Assembly (NCBI RefSeq): GCF_018424695.1
Contig: NZ_QTNQ01000005.1
Location: 1-64,000, forward strand
Length of the DNA: 64,000 nt
Source of the DNA: Vannielia litorea
Lineage (GTDB): Bacteria; Pseudomonadota; Alphaproteobacteria; Rhodobacterales; Rhodobacteraceae
Direction: 5' to 3'
Shown piece after piece: positions 20,724 through 28,656 of this stretch. Numbering within the stretch: position 1 is the stretch's first letter; every line of letters begins with the position of its first letter. The position numbers were made by a program, and so were the translations under genes. Under the pieces are notes generated by a model. That model had not been told where the DNA came from. It worked only from the letters and a program-made list of their open reading frames with translations, and did no database searches.

Positions 20724-21071
20724 TCAGCCCGGCTGCACGGGGCCCTGCGGCAAGAGCCGTGCCTCCGCCATGAGGGCAATGAGCACCTCGACATGGCGGA
20801 TGACCGAGTAGGTTGAAAGGCCCGACTGGCGCCCCTCTTCCATTTCGGCTTCCGTGTCCATCAGGTCGCGCAGGGCCTTGGTCGGTGCGGGCAAGGTCGT
20901 CACCCGCATGATCCGCTTCAGGTCGCGGGTGCGCGAGTAATCGGACAGCCCGAGGCGCGCGGCGCGAATCAACAGCCTGGGGCGGCGAAGCCCTCCCAAA
21001 GGGCCGTCGGTCTTTCTCTTCTGGTGGCCGCCGGTGGCTTGCGGGTTTGGACTTGGGGTCTGGTCGGTCAT
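20724..21071 (-). CDS. DUF6477-like small protein
   Basis: 115 aa, with GAGGAG before the ATG. A polar low-complexity N-terminus (1-25) leads to LRRPRLLIRAARLGLSDYSRTRDLKRIMR (about 28-57), a motif I associate with DUF6477 of Rhodobacteraceae, followed by helix LRDLMDTEAEMEEGRQSGLSTYSVIRHVEVLIALMAEARLL. No membrane segment or enzyme motif. It lies divergent from the DUF6456-like gene, a pairing typical of the group. Function unknown. Confidence 0.68.
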   Translation of the reverse strand: MTDQTPSPNPQATGGHQKRKTDGPLGGLRRPRLLIRAARLGLSDYSRTRDLKRIMRVTTLPAPTKALRDLMDTEAEMEEGRQSGLSTYSVIRHVEVLIALMAEARLLPQGPVQPG

Positions 21072-21203
21072 GGTTTTGCTCCTCGTGATTGCCGGTTGAG
21101 CCTGACACAGCCAGAGCGGGTGTTGCGCAATCAGTGGGAGAGCGAACGCAGCCGCAGCGATTTATCATGAATTTTCTACAATTCTGAATCACACGACGCA
21201 TTG

Positions 21204-21219
21204 TTAACTTCTGGGTAAC
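21204..21219 (+). promoter_or_regulatory. CtrA-like box TTAA-N7-GTAAC
   Basis: TTAACTTCTGGGTAAC lies 72 bases before the DUF6456 start in the divergent gap with the DUF6477 gene. It differs from the CtrA consensus TTAA-N7-TTAAC at one base of the second half. The neighbourhood is markedly AT-rich compared with the window, as expected of a control region. Binding is unproven. Confidence 0.4.
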
Positions 21220-21291
21220 TAATTCGCCTCTAGGTTGTATGTGCTGGAGACATACAAGACAGACCAAAGACTGCCGAAGGGGACGGACGGA

Positions 21292-22425
21292 ATGACCGGA
21301 ATTCACGGAGACGTGGAGGACTCCGAAGCGGTGCCTGACTGGGTGCCCAGAAGTGCCTTGCACTACCTGAACCACATCGAGGCGGGCCATTCGATCCGCG
21401 GACTTGCGCGGCGCGAGGGCGTCCATGCCTCCACGATCCTCAGGCAGATAAGGCGATTTGAACAGCGTCGGGATGATCCGCTTGTCGATGAGGCTCTTGC
21501 CAGCCTCGGGCAAGCTCACTTCAACCTCAGGGCTGCCACCGGCCAGGGCCGGGGCGCCAGGGAGACGCTGTCCATGAGCCGCCATTTCACCCCCGACCGC
21601 AAAGTCTGTGACGAAGCAACCATCGCCCGCGAGGGCCGCCGCATCCTGCGCCGCTTGTCCGAGAGCGGCGCGGTGCTCGCCATCGCCGTCGACATGGAAA
21701 AGGCCGCCGTGGTGCGCAGCCTCGCCGATGGCCGCTCCACCCGCACCGCCGTGGTGGACCGCGAGGTGGCGCAGGCCTTTGCCCTGAAAGAGTGGATCGC
21801 GCTGCGCAAGCCGGGCCGGGTGGCCAGCTACGCCATTACCGCCGCAGGCCGCGCCGCGCTGAAGCGGATGCTGGCCGAGACCGAAGGGGCAGGGGGATTC
21901 GCCGAGGCGATGACCCCCTTTGCGATGCAGCATGCCGACATCGAAAAGGCCGATGCCGGCGAAGAGCGGCCTCGCAAGATCCGCTACAACCGCGCCGAAA
22001 GCCCGATCACCGCGCTGGCCCGCCGCCGCGAGAAGGATGGCAAGCCCTTCCTCTCCGCCGATCTCGTCGCCGCCGCCGAGCGCCTGCGCGAAGATTTCGA
22101 GATGGCCCAGATGGGCCCGCGCGTGGCCCAGAACTGGGATAATTTCCTCACCGCCGGCACCCGCGGCCAGTTCAACGCCGCCTCGGGCCCTGCAAACGGA
22201 CCCTCCGCCAGCCGCGAGCGGGTGGCGGGCGCGCTGCGTGATCTTGGGCCGGGCCTTGGCGACATGGTGCTGCGCTGCTGCTGCTTTCTCGAAGGGCTGG
22301 AAGCCGCCGAAAAGCGCATGGGCTGGTCGGCCCGCTCGGGCAAGATCGTGCTGCGCATCGCCCTCCAGCGCCTGAAGCGCCACTATGAGGAAACCTACGG
22401 CCCCGAGGCCAACATGATCGGCTAA
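21292..22425 (+). CDS. DUF6456-like helix-turn-helix protein
   Basis: 377 aa from ATG at 21292 (MTGIHGDVED); an upstream TTG in frame is possible. HYLNHIEAGHSIRGLARREGVHASTILRQIRRFEQRRDDPLVDEAL (about 25-70) is a homeodomain/Hin-like helix-turn-helix. The middle has winged-helix-like stretches (REVAQAFALKEWIALRKPGRVASYAITAAGRAALKRML). The C-terminal RYNRAESPITALARRREKDGKPFLSADLVAAAERLREDFEMAQMGPRVAQNW is the DUF6456 block. Likely a DNA-binding regulator; targets unknown. A strong terminator follows. Confidence 0.75.
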   Translation: MTGIHGDVEDSEAVPDWVPRSALHYLNHIEAGHSIRGLARREGVHASTILRQIRRFEQRRDDPLVDEALASLGQAHFNLRAATGQGRGARETLSMSRHFTPDRKVCDEATIAREGRRILRRLSESGAVLAIAVDMEKAAVVRSLADGRSTRTAVVDREVAQAFALKEWIALRKPGRVASYAITAAGRAALKRMLAETEGAGGFAEAMTPFAMQHADIEKADAGEERPRKIRYNRAESPITALARRREKDGKPFLSADLVAAAERLREDFEMAQMGPRVAQNWDNFLTAGTRGQFNAASGPANGPSASRERVAGALRDLGPGLGDMVLRCCCFLEGLEAAEKRMGWSARSGKIVLRIALQRLKRHYEETYGPEANMIG

Positions 22426-22467
22426 GCCCGGCCGTCTAGAAAACAGGGCGAGCCACCGGCTCTGCCG

Positions 22468-22501
22468 AAACCCGCGCGTGCCCTGCCTCGCGCGGGTTTT
22501 C
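22468..22501 (+). terminator. rho-independent terminator after the DUF6456 gene
   Basis: AAACCCGCGCG (22468-22478) pairs with CGCGCGGGTTT (22489-22499) over 11 bp with a 10-base loop, running into TTTTCT. It directly abuts the stop of the converging VIT1-type gene, so it may serve both directions. Confidence 0.85.
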
Positions 22502-23167
22502 TCACCCCACGATCGCGCCCACGGCAAAGGCGACAAGGGCACAGAGCACGCCAACGCCGAGCACTTCGGCCAGAGCCCGCCACAGCGCCTCGCCGGTGGC
22601 CCGGGCCCGCAGCGCGCCGAGCGCAACCAGCGCCAGCAGGCTCGCGCCCACCGAGGCGCCGAGGCTGCCGGCCTCCGGCCCTGCCAGCAGGTAGGGCAGC
22701 AGCGGCACAAGCCCGAAGGTGAGAAACGCGCCGAATGTCACCAGCCCGTCCACCAGCGGCCGCGCGCCGCGCAGGTCGGGCATGGCCACGCCCGCCCCTG
22801 CCAGGAGGTCCGCCACCAGGTCCGGGCTTTCCTCCAGACAGGCGGCGGCCCGTGCCGCGGTGGGCTGCGACAGGCCCCGGGCCTCCAGCATCCGCACCAG
22901 CGCAGCCCCATCGGCCCCCGCCAGCACCCGGGCACGTTCGGCCCGGTAGAGCGCCCGGGCAGAGCGGGTGGAGAGAAACTCGCCCAGCCCCATCGACACG
23001 CCGTCGGCAAAGAGATTGGCCAGCCCGAACACGAGCACGGCCAATGCGCCAATGCCCGCCGCGCCTTCTGCCTCGGCCCCTGCGAAGCCCGCCACGATGG
23101 CGAAGGTGGTGACGATGCCGTCATTGCCACCGTAGGTGATCTGCTTGAGATGCTGCGTGAGCCGCAT
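22502..23167 (-). CDS. VIT1/CCC1-family transporter
   Basis: 221-aa membrane protein of the vacuolar iron/manganese transporter family. MRLTQHLKQITYGGNDGIVTTFAIVAGFAGA at the N-terminus is the family signature (YGGNDGIVTTF). ANLFADGVSMGLGEFLSTRSA (about 60-80) carries the second-helix D/G/M pattern. Cytosolic helices (about 85-145) correspond to the metal-binding insertion but are short on the usual Glu residues, and three more hydrophobic helices follow. GGAGG lies seven bases before the ATG at 23167. Expected to export Fe2+ or Mn2+ from the cytoplasm; substrate uncertain. Confidence 0.87.
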   Translation of the reverse strand: MRLTQHLKQITYGGNDGIVTTFAIVAGFAGAEAEGAAGIGALAVLVFGLANLFADGVSMGLGEFLSTRSARALYRAERARVLAGADGAALVRMLEARGLSQPTAARAAACLEESPDLVADLLAGAGVAMPDLRGARPLVDGLVTFGAFLTFGLVPLLPYLLAGPEAGSLGASVGASLLALVALGALRARATGEALWRALAEVLGVGVLCALVAFAVGAIVG

Positions 23168-23424
23168 GGGGGCCTCCGTTGCAAGTGGGGCCATTATCCC
23201 CGCGCCAGCCTGCCACGCCTTGCGCAAGGTCAAAAGGCGGGTGCCGGCTGGGGACAGGCACCCGCCAGAAACCAGGCCTTCTGGCACGGTTTCATTCGTC
23301 GAGACCGAACCCAGAGGGTTCGCCTCCTGCCACGCGGCGCGGCGGCGGCGCTTGAGCGGGGGTGTGCCAGAGCATTGGCATAAATTGAAATTGCATATTC
23401 TATAGCCTGCCATTAGCTGAAGTT

Positions 23425-24339
23425 ATGAACCTGACCCTCCGACAGCTCCGCTCCTTTGCCGCGCTCGCCGAAACCGGCAGCTTCGTGCGCGCCGCCGAGC
23501 GGGTACATGTTTCGCAACCGGCCCTGAGCCAGCAGATCAAGGAGATGGAGGCCCAGACCGGCCTCAGCCTCGTGGAGCGCCAGCCGAGGCGTGCCGTGCT
23601 CACACCGGCGGGCCATGAGTTGCTGACCCATGCGCGCGCAGTGCTGGGCGAAATGGATGCGCTGGAACGGGCCGCGCGCTGGCAGGAGGGGCTCGGCGGG
23701 CGGCTGGCGCTTGGGGTGATCCCAACGATCGCCCCCTATCTGCTGCCTGTCGCCCTCCCGCTGATCCGGTCCCGCAACCTTTCGCTGGAGCTTCGTGTGC
23801 GCGAGGCCCAGACCGAGCGCGTGCTGGATGGCCTGGAGTCCGGTCGGCTGGATGCGGCGGTGGTGGCGCTGCCCTCCGGGCGGCCCGGCTTCGTGGAAGA
23901 GGAGCTGTTCGAAGACCGGTTTCTGCTGGCGGGGAATGCGGCGACGCTGACGGGGCAGGGCGCCGGGCTTCGTCCCGAGGCGCTCGATCCGGGCCGCCTT
24001 CTGCTGCTGGAAGAGGGCCATTGCCTCGCTGATCAGGCGTTGGAAGTCTGTGCGCTGCGGCGGTCCGACACGCGGGTCGATCTTGGGGCCTCCTCGCTCG
24101 CAACGCTGGCCGGGCTCGTGGCCGAGGGCTTCGGCTTTACCTTCCTGCCCGAGCTGGCCGCCGCCTCCGAATGCGCCGCCTCGCCCAACCTCGCCCTGCG
24201 CCGCTTCGGTGCACCTGAGCCAGCCAGGCGAATCGGTCTGTTGCGCCGCGCCACATCGCGGGACGATGGCTGGTTTACCGGGCTCGCAACGCTCTTGCGC
24301 GAAGCCGGACAGGCCCGCCTCGCCCAGGCCCCGGTCTGA
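23425..24339 (+). CDS. LysR family transcriptional regulator
   Basis: 304 aa, standard LTTR length. The N-terminal winged helix-turn-helix MNLTLRQLRSFAALAETGSFVRAAERVHVSQPALSQQIKEME is followed by a linker and an effector-binding domain. In the latter, GGRLALGVIPTIAPYLLP (about 90), RVLDGLESGRLDAAVVALP (about 132) and PEARDPGRLLLLEEGHC-like spacing resemble OxyR-type regulators, including Cys199 in EEGHCLADQALEVCALRR (near 197-212) with a second Cys nearby. This suggests peroxide sensing, unproven. Divergent from the VIT1 gene across 257 bases, which could be its target. Confidence 0.88.
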   Translation: MNLTLRQLRSFAALAETGSFVRAAERVHVSQPALSQQIKEMEAQTGLSLVERQPRRAVLTPAGHELLTHARAVLGEMDALERAARWQEGLGGRLALGVIPTIAPYLLPVALPLIRSRNLSLELRVREAQTERVLDGLESGRLDAAVVALPSGRPGFVEEELFEDRFLLAGNAATLTGQGAGLRPEALDPGRLLLLEEGHCLADQALEVCALRRSDTRVDLGASSLATLAGLVAEGFGFTFLPELAAASECAASPNLALRRFGAPEPARRIGLLRRATSRDDGWFTGLATLLREAGQARLAQAPV

Positions 24340-24349
24340 GCGCCAAGTA

Positions 24350-24446
24350 GAAGAAAATTCCCGAATTTTCTTCCTGCCCTCAAAAATCTTCCTGAAGATT
24401 TTTGCGTCCGGGTGGCTGGTGTGAAAAATCTTCGTGAAGATTTTTC
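24350..24446. terminator. three tandem 24-bp palindromes, bidirectional terminator array
   Basis: Three perfect hairpins, each with 11-bp arms and a 2-base spacer: 24350-24373 (arm GAAGAAAATTC), 24381-24404 (arm CAAAAATCTTC) and 24423-24446 (arm GAAAAATCTTC). The last two share nearly the same sequence. Each ends in a T-run on both strands. They fill the gap between converging LysR and dCTP deaminase genes, so they should stop transcription from both sides. Confidence 0.8.
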
Positions 24447-24456
24447 TGTGCCGCCC

Positions 24457-25539
24457 TCAGGTCTGGAAGTGTTTCGACAGTTTCAGCCCCTGGCCCTGAT
24501 AGTTCGAAGCGATTTCGGCGCCGTAGAGCCGCTCGGGTCGTGCGGCCATCTGCTCGTAGATCAGCCGCCCCACGACCTGCCCGTGCTCCAGCACGAAGGG
24601 TGCCTCGTGACAGCGCACCTCCAGCACGCCCCGGCTGCCCGCACCGCCCGCCTCTGTGTGGCCGAAGCCGGGGTCGAAGAAGCCCGCATAATGCACCCGG
24701 AACTCCCCCACCAGTGCGAGGTAGGGCGCCATCTCGGCGGCGTACATCGGCGGAATCGTCACCGCCTCCCGGCTGACGAGGATGTAGAAGGCCCCCGGGT
24801 CGAGGATGATTCGCCGCTCATCGGTCTCGATCCGCTCCCAGAACGCGGCAGCCGGGTAGGCGCCGATCCGGTCGAGGTCGATGATCCCGGTGTGCGGCTT
24901 CGCGCGGTAGCCCACCAGCCCGCCATCGGCCGGCGCCAGATCGACCGAAAAGCCAAGCCCGTCGTCGATCACCGCTTCACCGTTCACCAGTGGCACCTCG
25001 GCATGGAGCGCGCGCAGCGCCGCGTCATCGAGCACGGCCTGACCCTGGCGGAACCGCAGCTGGTTCAGCCGCATGCCGGGCCGCACCAGAACCGAAAAGC
25101 TGCGCGGGCAGATCTCGGCATAAAGCGGGCCCTCGTAGCCTGCCGGCACCCGATCGAATTCGACGCCCCGATCCGTCACCAGCCGGGTCAGCAGATCGAG
25201 CCGCCCGGTGGAACTCTTGGCATTGGCCACAGCCGTCAGACCGGGCTCCAGCGCGAGGCTCTCCATCAGCGGCACCAGATAGACGCAGCCCTTTTCCAGC
25301 ACCGCGCCTTCCGCCAGCGAAACCTCGTGCATCTGAAACTCGGCCAACCGCTCACGCACCGTGGCTTCCTTGCCCGGCAGAAATGAGGCCCGGACGCGGT
25401 AAGCGACTGTGCCCAAACGCAAATCAAGGCTCGCGGGCTGGATCTGCTCTGCCGTGACATCGGGCTTTCCGCGCAGACTTCCCCGCGCGATCATTGCCGC
25501 AATCGCCTGTCCCGGCAGCACGCCCAAGCCTTCCGTCAT
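24457..25539 (-). CDS. dcd: 2'-deoxycytidine 5'-triphosphate deaminase (long two-domain form)
   Basis: 360 aa, about twice the classical Dcd of about 190 aa. Two dUTPase-like halves are visible: QPASLDLRLGTVAYRVRASFLPG (about 33-55) with ALEPGLTAVANAKSSTGRLDLLTRLVTDRG (about 96-125), then RIILDPGAFYILVSREAVTIPPMYAAEMAPY (about 243-273) with RVHYAGFFDPGFG (about 281-293). The active-site arginine/serine region KSSTGRLD is in the first half and the GFFDPGFG turn in the second. Converts dCTP to dUTP for dTMP supply. Single gene, between the hairpin array and tRNA-Pro. Confidence 0.88.
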   Translation of the reverse strand: MTEGLGVLPGQAIAAMIARGSLRGKPDVTAEQIQPASLDLRLGTVAYRVRASFLPGKEATVRERLAEFQMHEVSLAEGAVLEKGCVYLVPLMESLALEPGLTAVANAKSSTGRLDLLTRLVTDRGVEFDRVPAGYEGPLYAEICPRSFSVLVRPGMRLNQLRFRQGQAVLDDAALRALHAEVPLVNGEAVIDDGLGFSVDLAPADGGLVGYRAKPHTGIIDLDRIGAYPAAAFWERIETDERRIILDPGAFYILVSREAVTIPPMYAAEMAPYLALVGEFRVHYAGFFDPGFGHTEAGGAGSRGVLEVRCHEAPFVLEHGQVVGRLIYEQMAARPERLYGAEIASNYQGQGLKLSKHFQT

Positions 25540-25574
25540 CGCTCACGGCCTCCTGTTCGGACCTGTTCAATGCA

Positions 25575-25605
25575 AACGCCCGCGACCCTTTCGGGTGCGG
25601 GCGTT
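25575..25605 (-). terminator. hairpin terminator after tRNA-Pro
   Basis: On the minus strand AACGCCCGC-ACCC pairs with GGGT-GCGGGCGTT around GAAA, with one bulged C, 12 bases after the tRNA 3' end. GTTTGCATT follows. The GNRA loop and long stem favour termination although the T-tract is short. Confidence 0.7.
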
Positions 25606-25616
25606 CATGAAACTCT

Positions 25617-25693
25617 TGGTCGGGCTAGCAGGACTTGAACCTACGACCTTCCGTCCCCCAGACGGACGCGCTACCAGACTGCGCCATAGCCCG
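25617..25693 (-). tRNA. tRNA-Pro (anticodon GGG)
   Basis: 77 bases on the minus strand, beginning CGGGCTATGGCGCAGTCTGG and ending TAGCCCGACCA, so the acceptor stem pairs over 7 bp and CCA is encoded. The T-loop GGTTCAAGTCC is normal. The anticodon loop CTGGGGG gives GGG, decoding CCC/CCU. It follows the merR gene, the usual place in this lineage. Confidence 0.95.
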
Positions 25694-25769
25694 ACGTTCG
25701 GGCTTTTTAGACGATTCTGCGGTCCATGCAAGGGGAGATCGGTGCCCTCTATTTGCGGAGCCGAAAACC

Positions 25770-27023
25770 TCAGCCCATCCTCTCGCGCAACGCCAGCAGG
25801 CGCTCGTAGAGCGGGCGCAGCTGCCCGGTGTCGAGGGTGGCCTGAGGGCGGGCGGTGAGCCGCTGGGGCATCGGCATCTCCGGGTCGGGAGAGACAGCGG
25901 CGGCAAAATCCACGGGCTCGGGGGCAGGGGCCTCGTCTTCGGGCGCCTCCTCGGTGACGTCTGAATGAGCCTCGGCCCTGTCCGGCATTTCTGCCGCACC
26001 AACGCCCGCAAACCGCGAGTCGCCCAGCGGCGGCGGCCCGGGGCTGACAGGCGGAATCGTCGTTTCGCGGCCTTCCATCGGCTTTCGGATGAAGCTCGGC
26101 AGTGCCAGTTCGTCGTCGTCCTCTTCCGCCGTGGCGGCAGGATCGGCAGGTGAGATGGGCGCCACCTCGCGCGCGGCGGCGGCGGCCTCCTCTTCCGTGT
26201 CGGCGCTGAAGATATTCTCAGGCGGTTCCGGCTCCACCGCAGGCGCAGGCTCTTCGCCGGTCATGTCCACGGCCTGCTCCGGGCCATCGCGCTGAATGTG
26301 CACCTCTGCCGCGGGCGCAGGTTCTTCGCCTTCCATGCTGACGGCAGCCTCGAAGACGTCGGGCTGGCGCTCCACTGCCGGGGCGGGCTCTTCGCCGGTC
26401 ATGTCCACGGCCTGCTCCGGGCCATCGCGCTGGATATGCACCTCCGCCGCCGGTGCAGGCTTTTCACCTTCCATGCTCACGGCAGCCTCGAAGAGATCAG
26501 GCTCTACCGCCGGGGCGGGCTCTTCGCCCGTCACGTCCACGGCCTGCTCCGGCCCGTCGCGCAGGATATGCACCTCCGCCGCAGGGGCCGGGTCCTCGCC
26601 GGTCACTTCGATTGTCGCCGCGGGCGCGGCTGAGGGCTCAGGGGCCGGATGAACATGCACCTCGGCCTCCGTCTCGGGCACCATTGCTGCTGCGGCCTCG
26701 ACGCCTGAGGCGGGGGTTTGGGCGTCCGCCGGGGCCTCTTCCGCTGCGTCAACGGGGGGCGACAGCGCGGCCACGGCCTTTACGCCGTTCTCGCGGATGA
26801 ACTTCTGCGCGCCCTTGATCGTCAGCCCGTCTTCATGCAGCAGCTTGCGGATGCCGCCCAGCAGCTCCATGTCGGCGGGGCGGTAGTACCGCCGCCCACC
26901 GGCCCGTTTGAGCGGTTTGACCTGCGAAAACTTGCTTTCCCAGAAGCGCAGAACATGGGTCTGCACGCCCAGCCAGTCGGCCACTTCGGAGATGGTGCGA
27001 AAGGCGTCGGGCGCTTTTCCCAT
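25770..27023 (-). CDS. MerR family regulator with long repetitive acidic C-terminus
   Basis: 417 aa. Residues 10-80 form a MerR winged helix-turn-helix ([57 protein letters not shown]). The rest, about 320 residues, is a Pro/Ala/Glu-rich low-complexity tail containing three copies of a 44-46 residue unit with [19 protein letters not shown] and [10 protein letters not shown] (about 135-270). The final residues ([22 protein letters not shown]) form a conserved-looking helix. Rhodobacterial MerR genes next to ihfA are common, but the usual length is much shorter. Targets unknown. Confidence 0.85.
   Translation of the reverse strand: MGKAPDAFRTISEVADWLGVQTHVLRFWESKFSQVKPLKRAGGRRYYRPADMELLGGIRKLLHEDGLTIKGAQKFIRENGVKAVAALSPPVDAAEEAPADAQTPASGVEAAAAMVPETEAEVHVHPAPEPSAAPAATIEVTGEDPAPAAEVHILRDGPEQAVDVTGEEPAPAVEPDLFEAAVSMEGEKPAPAAEVHIQRDGPEQAVDMTGEEPAPAVERQPDVFEAAVSMEGEEPAPAAEVHIQRDGPEQAVDMTGEEPAPAVEPEPPENIFSADTEEEAAAAAREVAPISPADPAATAEEDDDELALPSFIRKPMEGRETTIPPVSPGPPPLGDSRFAGVGAAEMPDRAEAHSDVTEEAPEDEAPAPEPVDFAAAVSPDPEMPMPQRLTARPQATLDTGQLRPLYERLLALRERMG
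26236..26620. repeat. in-frame tandem repeat inside the merR gene (138 and 132 bp units)
   Basis: GTCATGTCCACGGCCTGCTC begins at 26260, recurs at 26398 (period 138) and with one change (GTCACGTCC) at 26530 (period 132). Flanking sequence matches too. Both periods are multiples of three, so the frame is kept. This indicates recent expansion, likely by slippage or unequal recombination. Confidence 0.85.
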
Positions 27024-27073
27024 GGGCTATCCCTTGCTCTATTCCCTCTCGGCCCCCGCTCTCGCGGCGGGAG

Positions 27074-27376
27074 TCACTTCCGGTTGCCGTCGGCGACCCG
27101 GTCTTTCATCAGGTGCGAGGGCCGGAAGGTCAGCACCCGGCGCGGGCTGATCGGCACTTCCTGGCCGGTCTTGGGGTTACGGCCCACCCGGGCGGCCTTG
27201 TCGCGCACCGAGAAGGTGCCAAAAGACGAGATCTTCACGCTCTCGCCCGCCACCAGCGCATCCGACATATAGGCCAGCACGCTCTCGACCAGCTGTGCGC
27301 TTTCGTTTCGGCTGAGGCCCACCTCGCGGAACACCGCTTCGCTCAAGTCCATCCGCGTCAGTGTCTTGCCGGCCAT
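27074..27376 (-). CDS. ihfA: integration host factor subunit alpha
   Basis: 100-aa HU/IHF DNA-bending protein. [30 protein letters not shown] (5-34) is the helical dimer region. [44 protein letters not shown] (about 44-87) is the family signature with the minor-groove arm RNPKTG. It lies 50 bases before merR and 192 bases after fabH on the same strand. Forms a heterodimer with IhfB, bending DNA in promoters, recombination and replication. Confidence 0.95.
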   Translation of the reverse strand: MAGKTLTRMDLSEAVFREVGLSRNESAQLVESVLAYMSDALVAGESVKISSFGTFSVRDKAARVGRNPKTGQEVPISPRRVLTFRPSHLMKDRVADGNRK

Positions 27377-27568
27377 GTTCGGTCCCCCGTTGGTTTCGGA
27401 TCAGGATGGGGCAGGGGATATTCCGAGTCAATATCAGGGGCTTGGAAGGTGCTGTTTATTCACCAGTTTCAGCTAAAGAGGGCGGAGGAGGCGCGGGATT
27501 TCCTGCCCGCGTGGTGAAACTGAGCGCCCAAGCCGCGCCTTCGCCAAGGGTGAGTCGGCCCGCGCGGG

Positions 27569-28543
27569 CTACCAGCGCAGCACCACCGCGCCCCAGGCCA
27601 GCCCGCCGCCGATCGCCTCGCAGACCACGACCTGCCCGGGTTGAATATGGCCTTCGGCCACGCCCACGGAAAGCGCCAGCGGGATCGAGGCGGCGGAAGT
27701 ATTGCCGTGGTCCTGCACGGTCACCACCACCTTTTCCATCGGCAGGCCCATTTTCTTGGCGGTGGCGCTGATGATCCGAAGATTGGCCTGGTGCGGCACC
27801 AGCCAATCCACCTCCGCGCCACTCAGCCCGGCCTTGTCCAGCGCGGTGTGGGCGGTGGCGGCCAGCTTTTCCACCGCGTGGCGGAACACTTCCTTGCCCT
27901 GCATCCGCAAGAAGCCGGTCGTGCGGGTCGCCGAGGGGCCACCATCGACGTAGAGCAACTCGCGGTAGCGCCCGTCGCTGTTGAGATCGGTTGCCAGCAC
28001 GCCCCTGTCGGCAGAGGTGCCGTCGCCCTCTTCGGCCTCCAGCACCAGCGCGCCCGCCCCGTCGCCGAAGAGCACGGCGGTGGCGCGGTCTTCCATGTCG
28101 AGAATGCGGCTGAAGGTTTCTGCGCCGATCACCAGCACCCGTTTTGCCTGCCCGCCGAGGATCAGCCCCTGGGCGTTCGACAAGGCAAAGACGAAGCCTG
28201 CGCAGACCGCCTGAATGTCGAAGGCAAAGCCGTTCTCCATCCCCAGCTCGGCCTGCACCATGGTCGCGGCGGAGGGAAAGGTAAAATCCGGGGTCGAGGT
28301 GGCCACCACGATGGCGTCGATGTCCGAAGGTGCCAGTCCGGCCTGCGCCAGCGCGGCGCGGGCGGCCTTCGCGGCCATCTGGCTGGTGGTTTCGCCCGGG
28401 GCCGCGAAGTGCCGCCGCTCGATGCCCGAGCGCGAGACGATCCATTCATTGGACGTGTCCAGACGATCCTCGAACCAGGCATTCGGAACCACGCGGTCGG
28501 GCAGATAATGCCCGACGCCCTTCACAACGGCTCGCACCACCAT
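27569..28543 (-). CDS. fabH: beta-ketoacyl-ACP synthase III
   Basis: Initiates fatty-acid synthesis by condensing acetyl-CoA with malonyl-ACP. 324 aa from MVVRAVVKGVGHYLPD; an 18-codon upstream extension is unlike the family. Catalytic triad: Cys114 in DIQAVCAGFVFA, His near 251 in VPHQANLRI, Asn near 281 in HGNTSAASIPLAL. GGGLAWGAVVLRW closes the thiolase fold. Downstream of plsX by 113 bases with short GC hairpins between, same strand: the plsX-fabH lipid operon. Confidence 0.96.
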   Translation of the reverse strand: MVVRAVVKGVGHYLPDRVVPNAWFEDRLDTSNEWIVSRSGIERRHFAAPGETTSQMAAKAARAALAQAGLAPSDIDAIVVATSTPDFTFPSAATMVQAELGMENGFAFDIQAVCAGFVFALSNAQGLILGGQAKRVLVIGAETFSRILDMEDRATAVLFGDGAGALVLEAEEGDGTSADRGVLATDLNSDGRYRELLYVDGGPSATRTTGFLRMQGKEVFRHAVEKLAATAHTALDKAGLSGAEVDWLVPHQANLRIISATAKKMGLPMEKVVVTVQDHGNTSAASIPLALSVGVAEGHIQPGQVVVCEAIGGGLAWGAVVLRW

Positions 28544-28656
28544 GCTCTCAGATGCCTCTTGTTGTTCGTTGTCGGACGCCACAGCGCCCGCCGTCATTCT
28601 ATTCGGGCGCTCTAGCGCCCGCCTTCATTACATTACGGGCGCCCCAGTGCCCGGGG

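Noticed and set aside
20281..22710. Open frame of 809 codons on the minus strand
   Set aside because: It runs antisense to the MttB, DUF6456 and DUF6477 genes, has no family motif and no ribosome binding site, and its composition is typical of the shadow frame in GC-rich DNA.
26236..26620. CRISPR-like direct repeats
   Set aside because: The repeats are in-frame units within the merR coding sequence with periods of 138 and 132 bp, and no spacers of unrelated sequence.
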